Below, piece by piece: positions 9,164 through 18,450 of a stretch of DNA of 59,319 bases (its first letter is position 1; every line of letters starts with the position of its first letter). The DNA is from a bacterium (GTDB taxonomy: Bacteria > Elusimicrobiota > Elusimicrobia > Elusimicrobiales > UBA9959): assembly GCA_021811405.1 (NCBI GenBank), contig JAJZOZ010000003.1, positions 1 through 59,319 on the forward strand. The letters run 5' to 3'. The position numbers and the translations under genes were made by a program. Below the pieces are notes generated by a model, which was not told the origin of the DNA, made no database searches, and worked only from the letters and a program-made list of their open reading frames with translations.

Positions 9164-9451
9164 ATGAGCAGATCTTCTAAAAAAGGCCCCTACGTGGACC
9201 AGAAGCTCCTGGCAAAGGTCCAGGCCGCCGCGCAGAGCGGCGCGAAGACGCAGATCAAGACCTGGTCCCGCGCCTGCACGATAACCCCCGACTTCGTCGG
9301 GCAGACGCTGCTGGTGCACAACGGCCGCAAGTTCCTGCCGGTCTACGTCACCGAGCGCATGGTAGGCCACAAGCTGGGCGAGTTCTCGTTCCCGCGGCTG
9401 TTCAAGGGCCACGGCGCCTCGCATACCAAGGAAGCGAACGCCCTGACCTAA
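9164..9451 (+). CDS. rpsS: 30S ribosomal protein S19 (uS19)
   Basis: 95 residues, normal for S19, which contacts 16S rRNA in the 30S head together with S13. Diagnostic segments are [11 protein letters not shown] at the N-terminus and [17 protein letters not shown] near the C-terminus. A GGAGG site precedes the ATG 15 nt after rplB. Confidence 0.96.
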   Translation: MSRSSKKGPYVDQKLLAKVQAAAQSGAKTQIKTWSRACTITPDFVGQTLLVHNGRKFLPVYVTERMVGHKLGEFSFPRLFKGHGASHTKEANALT

Positions 9452-9482
9452 GGGACGACAGCCTAATTAACGGAGAGATATT

Positions 9483-9851
9483 ATGGACGCTAAATGCCAT
9501 CTTAAATACCAGCGCTACGGCCGCCGCAAGGTAGCCCAGCTGCTAGACCAGGTGAGGGGCAAGTCCCTTTACGAGGCCCAGTACATCCTGGCCGCCCTCC
9601 CGAGGCGGGCCACCGACGTCGTCGGCAAGGCCATCAAGTCCGCGGGCGCCAACCTGTCGGTCAAGCTCGGCAGGAAGCTGGACCTCAAGCAGGTCTGGGT
9701 CACCGAGTGCTTCTCCGACCAGGGGCCGATGAAGTTCCTGCGCCGCGTGCAGCCCGGCCCGCAGGGCCGCGCGATGCCGTTCAAGCGCAAGATGTGCCAC
9801 ATCAGCGTGGTCGTCTCCGACACGAAGAAGAAGTCCAAGGAGAGCAACTAA
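9483..9851 (+). CDS. rplV: 50S ribosomal protein L22 (uL22)
   Basis: 122 residues; L22 binds all 23S rRNA domains and its hairpin lines the exit tunnel. The conserved region QPGPQGRAMPFKRKMCHISVV is readable as the hairpin tip and following strand. The stop is separated from the rpsC start by only one base, so translation is likely coupled. Confidence 0.95.
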   Translation: MDAKCHLKYQRYGRRKVAQLLDQVRGKSLYEAQYILAALPRRATDVVGKAIKSAGANLSVKLGRKLDLKQVWVTECFSDQGPMKFLRRVQPGPQGRAMPFKRKMCHISVVVSDTKKKSKESN

Positions 9852-9852
9852 T

Positions 9853-10590
9853 ATGGGTCAGAAAATACATCCCAAGGGCCTCAGGCTCGGCTATATCCAG
9901 GACTGGCAGTCCCGCTGGTTCTCGCCCAAGAAGATGCCCGAGCTGATCCGCGAGGACTTCGAGATCCGGCACATGGTGGCCGAGCGCTTCGCCACCGCCT
10001 CCGTCAGCACGGTGGACATAGAGCGCGCCGGCGCGTACCTGAAGGTCACGATCCACACCGCCCGCCCGGGCGTGGTGATCGGCCGCAAGGGCGCCGACAT
10101 CGAGGCCCTGAAGAAGGCCGTCGAGCGCCTGACCCGCCGCAAGGTCTTCATCAACGTCTCCGAGATCAAGATCCCCGAGCTCGACGCCCACCTTGTCGGG
10201 CAGAGCGTCGCCCAGCAGCTCGAGAAGCGCATCAGCTTCAAGCGCGCGATCAAGCGCGCGATGGAGCGCACGATGAGCTCCGGCGCCCTGGGCATAAAGG
10301 TGATGGCCTCCGGCCGCCTCGGCGGCGCCGAGATCGCCCGCCGCGAGTGGTACCGCAAGGGCCGCGTGCCGCTGCAGACGATATCGGCCGACATCGATTA
10401 CGGTCTCACCGAGGCTCACACCTCGATGGGCAAGATCGGCATAAAGGTCTGGATCTTCAAGAAGCTGTTCTTCGCGAAGACGCCCCGCGAGCTGCGCGAG
10501 CAGCTGATGAAGCTGGAGGCCGAGAACCCCAGCGAGGTCCCGGTGATGGACGAGGCCGCTGCCGCGCGCCGCGAGCAGCCGTCCGCCTGA
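9853..10590 (+). CDS. rpsC: 30S ribosomal protein S3 (uS3)
   Basis: 245 residues with an N-terminal KH-type domain (VVIGRKGADIEALKK, about residues 75-90) and the C-terminal S3 domain (GALGIKVMASGRLGGAEIAR). S3 forms part of the mRNA entry site and has helicase-related function with S4 and S5. The first residues GQKIHPKGLRLGY are diagnostic. Confidence 0.97.
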   Translation: MGQKIHPKGLRLGYIQDWQSRWFSPKKMPELIREDFEIRHMVAERFATASVSTVDIERAGAYLKVTIHTARPGVVIGRKGADIEALKKAVERLTRRKVFINVSEIKIPELDAHLVGQSVAQQLEKRISFKRAIKRAMERTMSSGALGIKVMASGRLGGAEIARREWYRKGRVPLQTISADIDYGLTEAHTSMGKIGIKVWIFKKLFFAKTPRELREQLMKLEAENPSEVPVMDEAAAARREQPSA

Positions 10591-10614
10591 GAGCTTTAGC
10601 CAAGGAGCATAACC

Positions 10615-11028
10615 ATGTTGATGCCTAAGAGAGTCAAGTACCGCAAGCCGCATTCGGCCCCCCGCATAAAGGGCCCCGCGAAGCGCGGCACCACGCTGGC
10701 CTTCGGCGAGTACGGTCTGAAGGCGCTGGAGCCCCGCTGGATCACCGCCCGCCAGATAGAGGCCTGCCGCGTCTGCATCGTGCGCTACCTGCGCAAGAAG
10801 GGCAAGATCTGGGTCCGCATATTCCCCGACAAGGCCATTACGAAGCATCCCGCCGAGACCCGCATGGGTAAGGGCAAGGGCGCGCCGGACCACTGGGTGG
10901 CCGTCGTGAAGCCGGGCCGCATGCTGTTCGAGGTGGAGGGCCTGGACCTGACCACCGCGAAGGAAGCTTTCACCCGCGCCGGCCACAAGCTGCCGATCAA
11001 GACGCGCTTCGTCAGCCGCGAGAACTAA
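10615..11028 (+). CDS. rplP: 50S ribosomal protein L16 (uL16)
   Basis: 137 residues. L16 organises the A-site region of the 23S rRNA. The motif [12 protein letters not shown] is diagnostic and suggests the start may be the second ATG at 10621; the ATG at 10615 adds two residues and lies 8 nt from the AAGGAG site, so either is possible. Confidence 0.96.
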   Translation: MLMPKRVKYRKPHSAPRIKGPAKRGTTLAFGEYGLKALEPRWITARQIEACRVCIVRYLRKKGKIWVRIFPDKAITKHPAETRMGKGKGAPDHWVAVVKPGRMLFEVEGLDLTTAKEAFTRAGHKLPIKTRFVSREN

Positions 11029-11043
11029 AGGAGCCCCTGACCT

Positions 11044-11268
11044 ATGAAAAGAAAAGACAAGGAAAACCTGAGGAACATGGGCGACGCGGAGCTCGCCGCC
11101 CAGGCCGCCGACCTCAAGAAGCAGATCTTCCAGATCAAGTTCAAGCGCACCGCCGCCCCGGTAGAGAACCCGGTGCAGCTGCGCACCGCCCGCCGCAAGA
11201 TAGCGATGATCAAGACCTATCTCCGCGAGCGCGCGATCGCCAAATCCAAGGCCGAGGTGAAGAAATGA
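11044..11268 (+). CDS. rpmC: 50S ribosomal protein L29 (uL29)
   Basis: 74 residues, within the normal range for this small two-helix protein near the tunnel exit. Recognised from ELAAQAADLKKQIFQIKFKR and the following RTARRKIAMIKTYL. The stop codon overlaps the rpsQ start as ATGA. Confidence 0.93.
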   Translation: MKRKDKENLRNMGDAELAAQAADLKKQIFQIKFKRTAAPVENPVQLRTARRKIAMIKTYLRERAIAKSKAEVKK

Positions 11269-11537
11269 CCGAGAATACCGAGAGCAGGAACCAGCGCAAG
11301 ACGCTGCGCGGCGTGGTGGTCTCCGACAAGATGGCCAAGACCCGCGTGATCAGCGTGGACCACACGATCAGCCACAAGGTCTACGACAAGACCCTGCGGC
11401 GGCACCGCAAGTTCTACGCCCACGACGAGGCCAACGAGTCCAAGGCCGGCGACCTGGTGGAGATAGCCAGCACCCGCCCGCTGTCTTCGCTCAAGCGCTG
11501 GCGCGTCGTCCGCATACTGGAGAAGGCCGCCAGGTAA
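11265..11537 (+). CDS. rpsQ: 30S ribosomal protein S17 (uS17)
   Basis: 90 residues; an OB-fold primary 16S rRNA-binding protein of the 30S body. Diagnostic segments are LRGVVVSDKMAKTRVISVD and HDEANESKAGDLVEI. Translation is probably coupled to rpmC through the ATGA overlap. Confidence 0.95.
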   Translation: MTENTESRNQRKTLRGVVVSDKMAKTRVISVDHTISHKVYDKTLRRHRKFYAHDEANESKAGDLVEIASTRPLSSLKRWRVVRILEKAAR

Positions 11538-11560
11538 GGCGGTTCTAAGGGAGAAATATA

Positions 11561-11929
11561 ATGATACAGCTTAGAACCATACTCAACGTCGCCGACAACT
11601 CCGGCGCCCGCAAGCTGCAGTGCTTCCACGTCAACGGCGGCAGCTACCGCAAGTACGCCTTCCTGGGCGACACGATAGTGGCCTCCGTGCGCGACGCGAT
11701 CCCGCACGCCGCCATCAAGAAGGGCGACGTGGTGAAGGCCGTGGTGGTGCGCGTCTCCAAGGAGACCCGCCGCCCCGACGGTTCCTACATACGTTTCGAC
11801 GACAACGCGGTCTGCGTGATAGACGACAACGGCGAGCCCAAGGGCACGCGCGTTTTCGGCCCGGTGGCCCGCGAGCTGCGCGCGAAGAACTTCCTGAAGA
11901 TAGTCTCGCTCGCTCCCGAAGTGCTTTAA
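11561..11929 (+). CDS. rplN: 50S ribosomal protein L14 (uL14)
   Basis: 122 residues, exactly the usual length. L14 forms part of intersubunit bridges with L19 and 16S rRNA. Recognised from [20 protein letters not shown] and the C-terminal [20 protein letters not shown]. It follows GGGAGAAAT upstream of the ATG. Confidence 0.97.
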   Translation: MIQLRTILNVADNSGARKLQCFHVNGGSYRKYAFLGDTIVASVRDAIPHAAIKKGDVVKAVVVRVSKETRRPDGSYIRFDDNAVCVIDDNGEPKGTRVFGPVARELRAKNFLKIVSLAPEVL

Positions 11930-11941
11930 AAGGCGGAAATT

Positions 11942-12250
11942 ATGCTTAAACTGAAGAAGAAAGACACCGTTATAGTGCTCGCCGGCAGGGACAAGGGCAA
12001 GAAGGGCGAGATCAAGGAGATCATGCCCGCCGACCGCAAGGTGGTCGTGATGGGGATCAACATCGTCTCCAAGCACAAGAAGACCACGAAGGACCAGCCC
12101 GGCGGCATCCACAAGGTGGAGGCCCCGCTGGCCATCTCCAACGTGCAGCTGGTCTGCCCCAAGTGCGGCAAGCCGGCCCGCGTGAAGGTGACCGTGCAGG
12201 GCGGCGAGAAGCTGCGCGCCTGCAAGAAATGCGGCGAAGCGATAGTTTAA
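11942..12250 (+). CDS. rplX: 50S ribosomal protein L24 (uL24), zinc-ribbon type
   Basis: 102 residues with a KOW motif (KKDTVIVLAGRDKGKKGEI) and a C-terminal zinc ribbon formed by CPKCG and CKKCG. L24 initiates 50S assembly and lies near the tunnel exit. The four Cys are intact, as in many bacteria. Confidence 0.96.
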   Translation: MLKLKKKDTVIVLAGRDKGKKGEIKEIMPADRKVVVMGINIVSKHKKTTKDQPGGIHKVEAPLAISNVQLVCPKCGKPARVKVTVQGGEKLRACKKCGEAIV

Positions 12251-12261
12251 CGAGGTAACAT

Positions 12262-12945
12262 ATGGCGAAGGAAACCCCCAAGGAAGCTACCAAGGAGCAG
12301 CAGAAGCCCCGCAAGAAGGAGCACCAGCAGCAGAAGCTGGAGCTCACCGCGGTGCCCAAGGGCGCCGTGGCCCCGATGCCGAAGGGCTACAAGGTCCGCG
12401 TCAGCGACCTGTACCGCGAGAAGGTGCAGCCCGCGCTGATGAAGGACTTCAGCCTGAGCTCCCCGATGGCCTGCCCGAAGATGACCAAGATAGTCATCAA
12501 CATCGGCGTTACCGAGGCCAAGGAGAACATCCAGGCCCTCGACCTCGCGAAAGAGGACCTGATGCTGATCTCCGGCCAGGCCCCGCAGGTGCGCAAGGCC
12601 AAGAAGTCCATCTCCAACTTCAAGCTGCGCGAGGGCATGCCGATAGGCGTGCGCGTCACGCTGCGCGGCGCGAGGATGTACGAGTTCTTCGACCGCTTCG
12701 TCAGCCTCTCGGTGCCCCGTATCCGCGACTTCCAGGGCTTCGACCCGCGTTTCTTCGACGGGCGCGGCAACCTGAACATCGGCCTCAAGGAGCACCACAT
12801 CTTCCCCGAGGTCAACATGGAGAAGTCCCCGAAGGCGCGCGGCATGAACATCTCGTTCGTGACCACCGCCGGCGACAACGCGAAGGGCAAGGCGCTGCTC
12901 GAGTACCTGGGCATGCCGTTCAAGAAGCCCGAGGCGAAGAAGTAA
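12262..12945 (+). CDS. rplE: 50S ribosomal protein L5 (uL5) with N-terminal extension
   Basis: L5 binds 5S rRNA in the central protuberance. The core is recognised from KIVINIGVTEAKEN and RDFQGFDPRFFDGRGN. At 227 residues it is about 45 longer than usual (about 180). The extra is an N-terminal, Lys/Gln/Glu-rich tail (KETPKEATKEQQKP...) before the usual start of the fold. The tail is in frame with a ribosome-binding site, so it seems real; L3 and S11 of the same cluster have similar tails. Confidence 0.95.
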   Translation: MAKETPKEATKEQQKPRKKEHQQQKLELTAVPKGAVAPMPKGYKVRVSDLYREKVQPALMKDFSLSSPMACPKMTKIVINIGVTEAKENIQALDLAKEDLMLISGQAPQVRKAKKSISNFKLREGMPIGVRVTLRGARMYEFFDRFVSLSVPRIRDFQGFDPRFFDGRGNLNIGLKEHHIFPEVNMEKSPKARGMNISFVTTAGDNAKGKALLEYLGMPFKKPEAKK

Positions 12946-12969
12946 TTTTAAAGGGAACAGGAGAAAGAA

Positions 12970-13155
12970 ATGGCTACATACGCTTGGATGGCGAAGATGC
13001 GCAAACCCCAGAAGTTCTCTACGCGCTTCCGCAACCGCTGCCAGATCTGCGGCAGGCCGCGCGGCTACTACCGGGACTTCGGTCTCTGCAGGATCTGCCT
13101 GCGCAAGATGGCGCACGAGGGCCTGATCCCCGGCCTGAAGAAGTCCAGCTGGTAA
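12970..13155 (+). CDS. rpsZ: 30S ribosomal protein S14 type Z (uS14)
   Basis: 61 residues, the short zinc-binding form with CQIC and CRIC pairs (four Cys intact). S14 is in the 30S head near S3 and S10. The GNRC-like region reads [20 protein letters not shown], diagnostic for this family. An AGGAGA site precedes the ATG. Confidence 0.96.
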   Translation: MATYAWMAKMRKPQKFSTRFRNRCQICGRPRGYYRDFGLCRICLRKMAHEGLIPGLKKSSW

Positions 13156-13181
13156 CGCGAATTCAAGGAAGGAGAGAAACA

Positions 13182-13589
13182 ATGGATCCCATATCTAACA
13201 TGCTGTCGGCGATAAAGAACGCCACCTCCAAGAAGAAGGAGCGCGTGGACGTGCCCTTCTCCGGCATCAAGGCCGGGCTGGTGAAGCTGCTCAAGGACGA
13301 GGGCTTCGTCTCGAACTTCAAGGTGCTCGACCCCAAGATGGACAAGACGATCGACCGCCGCGGCGTGATCCGCATCACGCTGAAGTACACCAACGACAAG
13401 CAGCCCGTGATCAACGGCCTGCGCCGCGTGTCCCGCCCCGGCCTGCGCGTCTACCGCGGCCACGAGGAACTGCCGCGCGTGCGCGCCGCCTTCGGCGTGA
13501 CGATAGTCTCCACTTCCAGGGGCCTGCTGACCGACTCCGAGGCCAAGAAGCAGAAGCTCGGCGGCGAGGTCGTCTGCCAGGTGTGGTAA
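13182..13589 (+). CDS. rpsH: 30S ribosomal protein S8 (uS8)
   Basis: The start at 13182 follows GGAGAGAAAC; the track entry at 12984 extends too far upstream, over rpsZ. The 135-residue protein starts DPISNMLSAIKNA and ends GLLTDSEAKKQKLGGEVVCQVW, both diagnostic. S8 is a central-domain 16S rRNA assembly protein and, in E. coli, the repressor of the spc operon. Confidence 0.96.
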   Translation: MDPISNMLSAIKNATSKKKERVDVPFSGIKAGLVKLLKDEGFVSNFKVLDPKMDKTIDRRGVIRITLKYTNDKQPVINGLRRVSRPGLRVYRGHEELPRVRAAFGVTIVSTSRGLLTDSEAKKQKLGGEVVCQVW

Positions 13590-13614
13590 CGGACAAGCTA
13601 TAAGAGGTAAAACC

Positions 13615-14181
13615 ATGAGCAGAATCGGAAAGAAACCCATATCGATGCCCGACAAGGTAAAGGCCCGCGTGGACGGCCGCACCGTGCACGTGGAGGGGCC
13701 GCTCGGCAAGCTGGACTACAGCCTGCCCGAGGGCATCAACGCCGCCGTCGCCGGCAACGTGATCAACGTCAGCATAGCGCAGGGGGCCGCCGACAAGGCC
13801 GCCCTGTTCGGCACCACCCGCGCCCGCATCAACAACATGGTCGCCGGCGTGACCAAGGAGTTCGAGAAGGTGCTCGAGATCAGCGGCGTGGGCTTCAAGG
13901 GCTCCGTAGAGGGCAACCGCGTGTCGCTGACGCTCGGCTTCTCCCATCCGGTGCTGATGGACATTCCGAAGGGCATCAAGATGTCCTTCGACCCGAAGCA
14001 GACCGTGCTGACGATCAAGGGCATAGACCGCGAGGCCGTGGGCAACCTGGCCGCCCAGATCAAGAGGGTCAAGAAGCCCGAGCCCTACAAGGGCACCGGT
14101 ATCAAGTACCAGGGCGAGCACATCATCCGCAAGGCCGGCAAGACCGCGGCCGGGGCCGGCGCCGGGGCCGCCAAGAAATAA
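13615..14181 (+). CDS. rplF: 50S ribosomal protein L6 (uL6)
   Basis: 188 residues with two duplicated L6 domains; begins MSRIGKKPISMP and contains KKPEPYKGTGIKYQGEHI. L6 lies near the sarcin-ricin loop at the factor-binding site. A short Gly/Ala-rich tail ending AAKK extends the normal C-terminus by about ten residues. Confidence 0.96.
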   Translation: MSRIGKKPISMPDKVKARVDGRTVHVEGPLGKLDYSLPEGINAAVAGNVINVSIAQGAADKAALFGTTRARINNMVAGVTKEFEKVLEISGVGFKGSVEGNRVSLTLGFSHPVLMDIPKGIKMSFDPKQTVLTIKGIDREAVGNLAAQIKRVKKPEPYKGTGIKYQGEHIIRKAGKTAAGAGAGAAKK

Positions 14182-14211
14182 GGGCGCAAGCACGACAGGA
14201 GAACGAGCAAT

Positions 14212-14574
14212 ATGATAAGCAAACAGGAAAGATACGAGTTCCGCAAGGTCCGCTCCCGCAACAGGCTGTTCGAGAACGGCATCAAGAGGCCGCGCCTCAG
14301 CGTGTACCGCGGCGCCAAGCACCTCTACGCGCAGGTCGTCGACGACGTGAAGGGCACCACCCTCGTCGCGGCCTCCAGCGTGGACAAGGAACTGAAGGGC
14401 AAGCTGAAGTCCGGCAAGAGCATCGCCTCCGCGAAGGTCGTAGGGGCTCTGCTGGGCAAGCGCGCCGTGGCGAAGGGCGTGACCGAGGTCTGCTTCGACA
14501 GGGGCGGCCGGATATACCACGGCCGCATCAAGGCGCTGGCCGACGCGGCCCGCGAAGCCGGACTGAAATTCTAA
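14212..14574 (+). CDS. rplR: 50S ribosomal protein L18 (uL18)
   Basis: 120 residues, normal length. L18 binds 5S rRNA with L5 and L25. Recognised from [20 protein letters not shown] and the C-terminal [20 protein letters not shown]. Confidence 0.96.
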   Translation: MISKQERYEFRKVRSRNRLFENGIKRPRLSVYRGAKHLYAQVVDDVKGTTLVAASSVDKELKGKLKSGKSIASAKVVGALLGKRAVAKGVTEVCFDRGGRIYHGRIKALADAAREAGLKF

Positions 14575-14587
14575 GGGAGAAGCCAAA

Positions 14588-15142
14588 ATGCTCAGAAACC
14601 AGAAACAGCTCAAGACCAGCAAGGAACTCAGCGCCCAGGGCAAGCCCGCCGGCGAGGCTATGGAGCTCGACCTGACGGACGCGAAGGAAGAGAAGGTCGT
14701 CACCGTGGTCATCAACCGCGTCACCAAGGTCGTCAAGGGCGGCAAGCGCTTCTCCTTCAACGCCCTCGTCGTGGTGGGCGACAGCAACGGCAAGGTCGGC
14801 GCCGGCCTCGGCAAGTCCAACGAGGTGCAGGGGGCCATCCAGAAGGGCACCGCGGGCGCCCGCAAGGAGATGTTCCAGTTCCCGATCGAGAATTTCACGA
14901 TCCCGCACGAGGTCGAGGGCAAGTTCGGCTCCGGCAAGGTGTGGATGAAGCCCGCCGTGGGCGGCACCGGCCTGATCGCCGGCGGCGGCGTCCGCGCCGT
15001 GCTGGAAGCGGCCGGCGTCAAGAACATCCTGACGAAGAACCTCGGCACCCGCAACGCGTTCAACACGGTCTACGCGACGATCGACGCGCTGAAGAAGCTG
15101 CGCACCAGGGACGAGGTCATGAAGCTCCGCGGCAAGGAATAA
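14588..15142 (+). CDS. rpsE: 30S ribosomal protein S5 (uS5)
   Basis: 184 residues with the dsRNA-binding-like N-domain ([20 protein letters not shown]) and the C-domain ([20 protein letters not shown]). S5 acts in decoding accuracy with S4 and S12. The first about 35 residues are a variable extension. The gene usually placed next, rpmD (L30), is absent. Confidence 0.96.
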   Translation: MLRNQKQLKTSKELSAQGKPAGEAMELDLTDAKEEKVVTVVINRVTKVVKGGKRFSFNALVVVGDSNGKVGAGLGKSNEVQGAIQKGTAGARKEMFQFPIENFTIPHEVEGKFGSGKVWMKPAVGGTGLIAGGGVRAVLEAAGVKNILTKNLGTRNAFNTVYATIDALKKLRTRDEVMKLRGKE

Positions 15143-15179
15143 GGCCGCCCCGGATACCAAAGCATACAGGAGAATAACT

Positions 15180-15650
15180 ATGGTCGCACTCAACAATCTC
15201 AAGCCCAAGTACGGTTCCGTGCACAGGAAGAAGCGTCTCGGCACGGGACAGGGTTCCGGTCACGGGCAGACCTCTACCCGCGGCCAGAAAGGCCAGAACT
15301 CCACTTCCGGCGGCCCCAAGCCGTCCGGCTTCGAGGGCGGCCAGACCCCGCTGCTGAGGCGCGTTCCGAAGAGCGGCTTCAACAACGTGAAGTTCCGCAC
15401 CGAATACCAGTGGGTCAACGTCTCCTCGCTGGAGAAATATTTCGCCGCCGGGACTGAAGTCACCCCCGAGGCCATGGTGAAGGCCAGGCTGGTCAAGAAG
15501 CCCGAGCTGATAAAGGTGCTGGGCGACGGCGAGCTGAAGAAGGCCCTGAACGTGAAGGCTCACGCTTTCTCCGCCTCCGCCAAGGAGAAGATCGAGAAGG
15601 CCGGCGGCAAGGCCGCCCTGATAGAGGCTCCCAAAACGGATAAGAAATAA
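15180..15650 (+). CDS. rplO: 50S ribosomal protein L15 (uL15)
   Basis: 156 residues; the Gly/Lys-rich N-terminus KKRLGTGQGSGHGQTSTRGQ is diagnostic. L15 is a late assembly protein of the 50S subunit. Its TAA stop shares the final A with the ATG of secY, so the two are likely translationally coupled. Confidence 0.96.
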   Translation: MVALNNLKPKYGSVHRKKRLGTGQGSGHGQTSTRGQKGQNSTSGGPKPSGFEGGQTPLLRRVPKSGFNNVKFRTEYQWVNVSSLEKYFAAGTEVTPEAMVKARLVKKPELIKVLGDGELKKALNVKAHAFSASAKEKIEKAGGKAALIEAPKTDKK

Positions 15651-16981
15651 TGCAGCAAATAGCCGATATTTTTAAGATACAGGACCTTAAAAAGCGGATA
15701 TTCTTCGTGCTCGGGGCGCTGGCCGTCTACCGGCTCGGCGCCTCCATCCCGATACCCGGCATCAACACGGCGGCCCTTCACGCGCTGTTCGAGTCGCAGA
15801 AAGGCTCGCTGCTCGGGTTCCTGGACATCTTCTCCGGCGGAGCGCTGGGCAAGTTCTCCATCTTCTCGATGGGCGTGATGCCGTACATCAACGCGTCCAT
15901 CATCATGAGCCTGGTGCAGGGCGCCCACATCTTCCCCACGCTGGACAGGCTGGCCAAGGAAGGCGAGAGCGGCCGCAAGAAGATAACCCAGTTCTCCCGC
16001 TGGTTCACGCTGTTCCTGGCGGCGTTCCAGTCCCTGGGCCTCACGATCGCGCTGACCAAGATGGGCGCCAACGGCGACGGGCCCCAGATAGTGGCCAACC
16101 CGACCTTCGGCTTCTACTTCGTCACCGTGCTCACGCTGGTCACCGGCACCATCTTCGTGATGTGGCTGGGCGAGCAGATCACCGAGCGCGGCATAGGCAA
16201 CGGCATCTCGCTGATCATCTTCGCCGGCATCGTGAACCGGCTGCCCTCCGCCGTGATGGGCATGATCGAGCTGATAAGGATCGACGAAATAAGCCTGATC
16301 TCCGGCCTGCTGATCCTGGCGGCGGTCCTGGCCATCATCGCGTTCGTCGTCTGGGTGGAGACCGCCCAGCGCAAGATCCCGGTGCAGTACGCGCAGCGCA
16401 TGGTGGGCCGCAAGATGTACGGCGGCGCCTCCACGTTCCTGCCGCTGAAGGTCGACCAGAGCGGCGTCATCGCCGTGATCTTCGCGGTGTCGCTGCTCTC
16501 CGTGCCGTACACGATAGGCTCCTTCAACCCGCAGGCCGCCTGGGCCCAGAAGCTGATGTCGCTGATGAACCACACCAGCGTGATCTACCAGCTGACCTAC
16601 GTGGCGCTGATCATCTTCTTCTGCTACTTCTACAACTCCGTCAGCATTAACCCGAAGGACCTGGCCGAGAACATGAAGAAGTGGGGCGGCTTCATCCCTG
16701 GCATCCGCCCGGGCGAGCCGACGGCCCAGCACATCGAGTGGGTGCTCAACCGCATCACGCTGGGCGGCGCGCTGTTCGTGGCCGCCATCGCCGTACTGCC
16801 CGACTACCTGCGGGCCAGGTTCAACGTGCCGTTCTACTTCGGCGGCACCTCGCTGCTGATCGTGGTGGGCGTGGCGCTGGATACGATAGCGCAGACGGAA
16901 GCGCACCTGGTGATGCGCAACTACGAGGGCTTTTACAAGAACTCCAAGGTAAAAGGCCGCTGGTTCAACGTCGGGACCTGA
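15650..16981 (+). CDS. secY: Preprotein translocase subunit SecY
   Basis: 443 residues with about ten hydrophobic membrane segments. SecY is the channel of the Sec translocase in the inner membrane. Recognised from GASIPIPGIN, the segment ILRxxSLG-like YINASIIMSL, and RMVGRKMYGGASTFLPLKVD. Overlap with rplO and the following adk keep the canonical spc-operon order. Confidence 0.97.
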   Translation: MQQIADIFKIQDLKKRIFFVLGALAVYRLGASIPIPGINTAALHALFESQKGSLLGFLDIFSGGALGKFSIFSMGVMPYINASIIMSLVQGAHIFPTLDRLAKEGESGRKKITQFSRWFTLFLAAFQSLGLTIALTKMGANGDGPQIVANPTFGFYFVTVLTLVTGTIFVMWLGEQITERGIGNGISLIIFAGIVNRLPSAVMGMIELIRIDEISLISGLLILAAVLAIIAFVVWVETAQRKIPVQYAQRMVGRKMYGGASTFLPLKVDQSGVIAVIFAVSLLSVPYTIGSFNPQAAWAQKLMSLMNHTSVIYQLTYVALIIFFCYFYNSVSINPKDLAENMKKWGGFIPGIRPGEPTAQHIEWVLNRITLGGALFVAAIAVLPDYLRARFNVPFYFGGTSLLIVVGVALDTIAQTEAHLVMRNYEGFYKNSKVKGRWFNVGT

Positions 16982-17024
16982 CCCGGGCCGCGGCGACCGG
17001 CCCGGGAACAGGCTGGAGGGAAGC

Positions 17025-17666
17025 ATGAATATTATCCTGCTGGGGTACCCTGGTTCCGGGAAAGGGACACAGGCCAAGGTTCTTTCTCAGAAGCTGAACA
17101 TGTTCCACGTCTCCACCGGGGATATCTTCCGGGAGGAGCTGGCGAAGAAGACGCAGCTCGGCCAGGAAGTGGCCGGCTACCTTAACGCCGGACGGCTGGT
17201 GCCGGACAAACTGGTCCTGGAAGTCCTGAAGTCCAGGCTGGGCGCTGAGACGCGCGGCCTGCTCTTCGACGGCTTTCCCCGCACCGTGGAACAGGCGGAA
17301 GGACTGGACAGCTGGTTCATGTCGCGCGGCCAGGCGATAGACGCCGTCGTCTTCCTCAACGTCACCGAGGAGGAGGTGGCCAGGCGCCTCGGCGCCAGGC
17401 GCACCTGCACCGGCTGCGGCAGGATCTATAACACTATTTCGGCCCCGCCGGCCAAGGAGAACGTCTGCGACGCCTGCGGCAAGCCGCTGATGGTCCGCGA
17501 CGACGACAAGCCGGCGGTAATAGAGCGCAGGCTCCAGGTCTACCGGGACCAGACCGAGCCGCTGCTGGCCTACTACAGGGCCTCCGGCAGTTTTTACGAG
17601 GCGGACGGCTCGCAGTCCCCGGAAGCGGTCGCGGAGAAGGTCTCCGCCCTGCTGCGCAAGCCGTGA
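17025..17666 (+). CDS. adk: Adenylate kinase, zinc-LID type
   Basis: 213 residues. P-loop GYPGSGKGT (residues 7-15) and the FDGFPRT motif identify the ATP:AMP phosphotransferase. The LID carries four Cys (CTGCGRIYN and CDACG), so it binds structural zinc like Gram-positive and many thermophile enzymes, unlike E. coli Adk. Its stop overlaps the map start as GTGA. Confidence 0.97.
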   Translation: MNIILLGYPGSGKGTQAKVLSQKLNMFHVSTGDIFREELAKKTQLGQEVAGYLNAGRLVPDKLVLEVLKSRLGAETRGLLFDGFPRTVEQAEGLDSWFMSRGQAIDAVVFLNVTEEEVARRLGARRTCTGCGRIYNTISAPPAKENVCDACGKPLMVRDDDKPAVIERRLQVYRDQTEPLLAYYRASGSFYEADGSQSPEAVAEKVSALLRKP

Positions 17667-18412
17667 TCGAGATAAAGACCCCGGCGGAGATAGAGAGCAT
17701 GCGCCGGGCCTCCCGCGTGGTGGCCGAAGTGCTGGCGCAGCTCAAGCCCCTGGTGAAGCCCGGGGTGACCACGGCGGAGCTTGACAAATTCGCGGAGAAG
17801 CGCGTGAGGGAGCTGGGAGCGGTGCCCGCCTTCCTCGGCTACCGCGGTTACCCCGCCACGCTGTGCGTCTCCATCAACGAGGAGATAGTCCACGGCATAC
17901 CCAGCCCGAAGAGGGTGGTCCGGGAGGGCGACATAGTCAGCCTGGACATGGGCGCGGTCTGCGGAGGTTTTTACGGAGACGCGGCCGTTACGGTGGCCGC
18001 AGGCGAGATCTCCGGGCAGGCGAGGCGCCTGATGGAGGTCACGAGCGGGTCGCTCGAGGCCGCGCTCTCCAAGGTGAGGGCCGGCGCGCGGCTGGGAGAC
18101 GTTTCCCGCGCGGTGCAGGAGTACGCGGAGGGCAACGGGATGTCGGTCGTCAGGGAGTTCACCGGCCACGGCATAGGCAGGCATCTCCACGAGGAGCCCT
18201 CGATACCGAATTTCGGGAAACCCGGCACCGGGCCGGTCCTGAAGCCGGGTATGACCCTGGCGATAGAGCCGATGCTCTGCCTCGGCAGGGCGGACGTGAT
18301 AGTGAAGAACGACGGCTGGACGGCCGTCTCGGCGGACGGGAGCCTGGCCGCCCATTACGAGCACACGGTGGCCGTTACGGAGGATGGCTGCGACGTGCTG
18401 AGCAGGGCGTAG
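17663..18412 (+). CDS. map: Methionine aminopeptidase, type I
   Basis: 249 residues, starting at GTG overlapping the adk stop. Removes the N-terminal Met of new proteins. The five metal ligands are in view: Asp pair in LDMGAVCGGFYGDAAV, His in FTGHGIGRHLHEEP, Glu in AIEPML and Glu at the end of EHTVAVTE. The gene order secY-adk-map-infA is canonical. Confidence 0.97.
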   Translation: MIEIKTPAEIESMRRASRVVAEVLAQLKPLVKPGVTTAELDKFAEKRVRELGAVPAFLGYRGYPATLCVSINEEIVHGIPSPKRVVREGDIVSLDMGAVCGGFYGDAAVTVAAGEISGQARRLMEVTSGSLEAALSKVRAGARLGDVSRAVQEYAEGNGMSVVREFTGHGIGRHLHEEPSIPNFGKPGTGPVLKPGMTLAIEPMLCLGRADVIVKNDGWTAVSADGSLAAHYEHTVAVTEDGCDVLSRA

Positions 18413-18436
18413 TTTCGGAGGAAAGCCCTTATTTTG

Positions 18437-18450
18437 TATAATATATAAAT
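18437..18450 (+). promoter_or_regulatory. -10 box immediately upstream of infA (leaderless candidate)
   Basis: TATAAT at 18437-18442 is eight bases from the infA ATG at 18451, and the only purine-rich site (GGAGG near 18417) is about 30 nt from the start codon, too far for use. This points to an internal promoter giving a near-leaderless infA mRNA. Confidence 0.5.
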
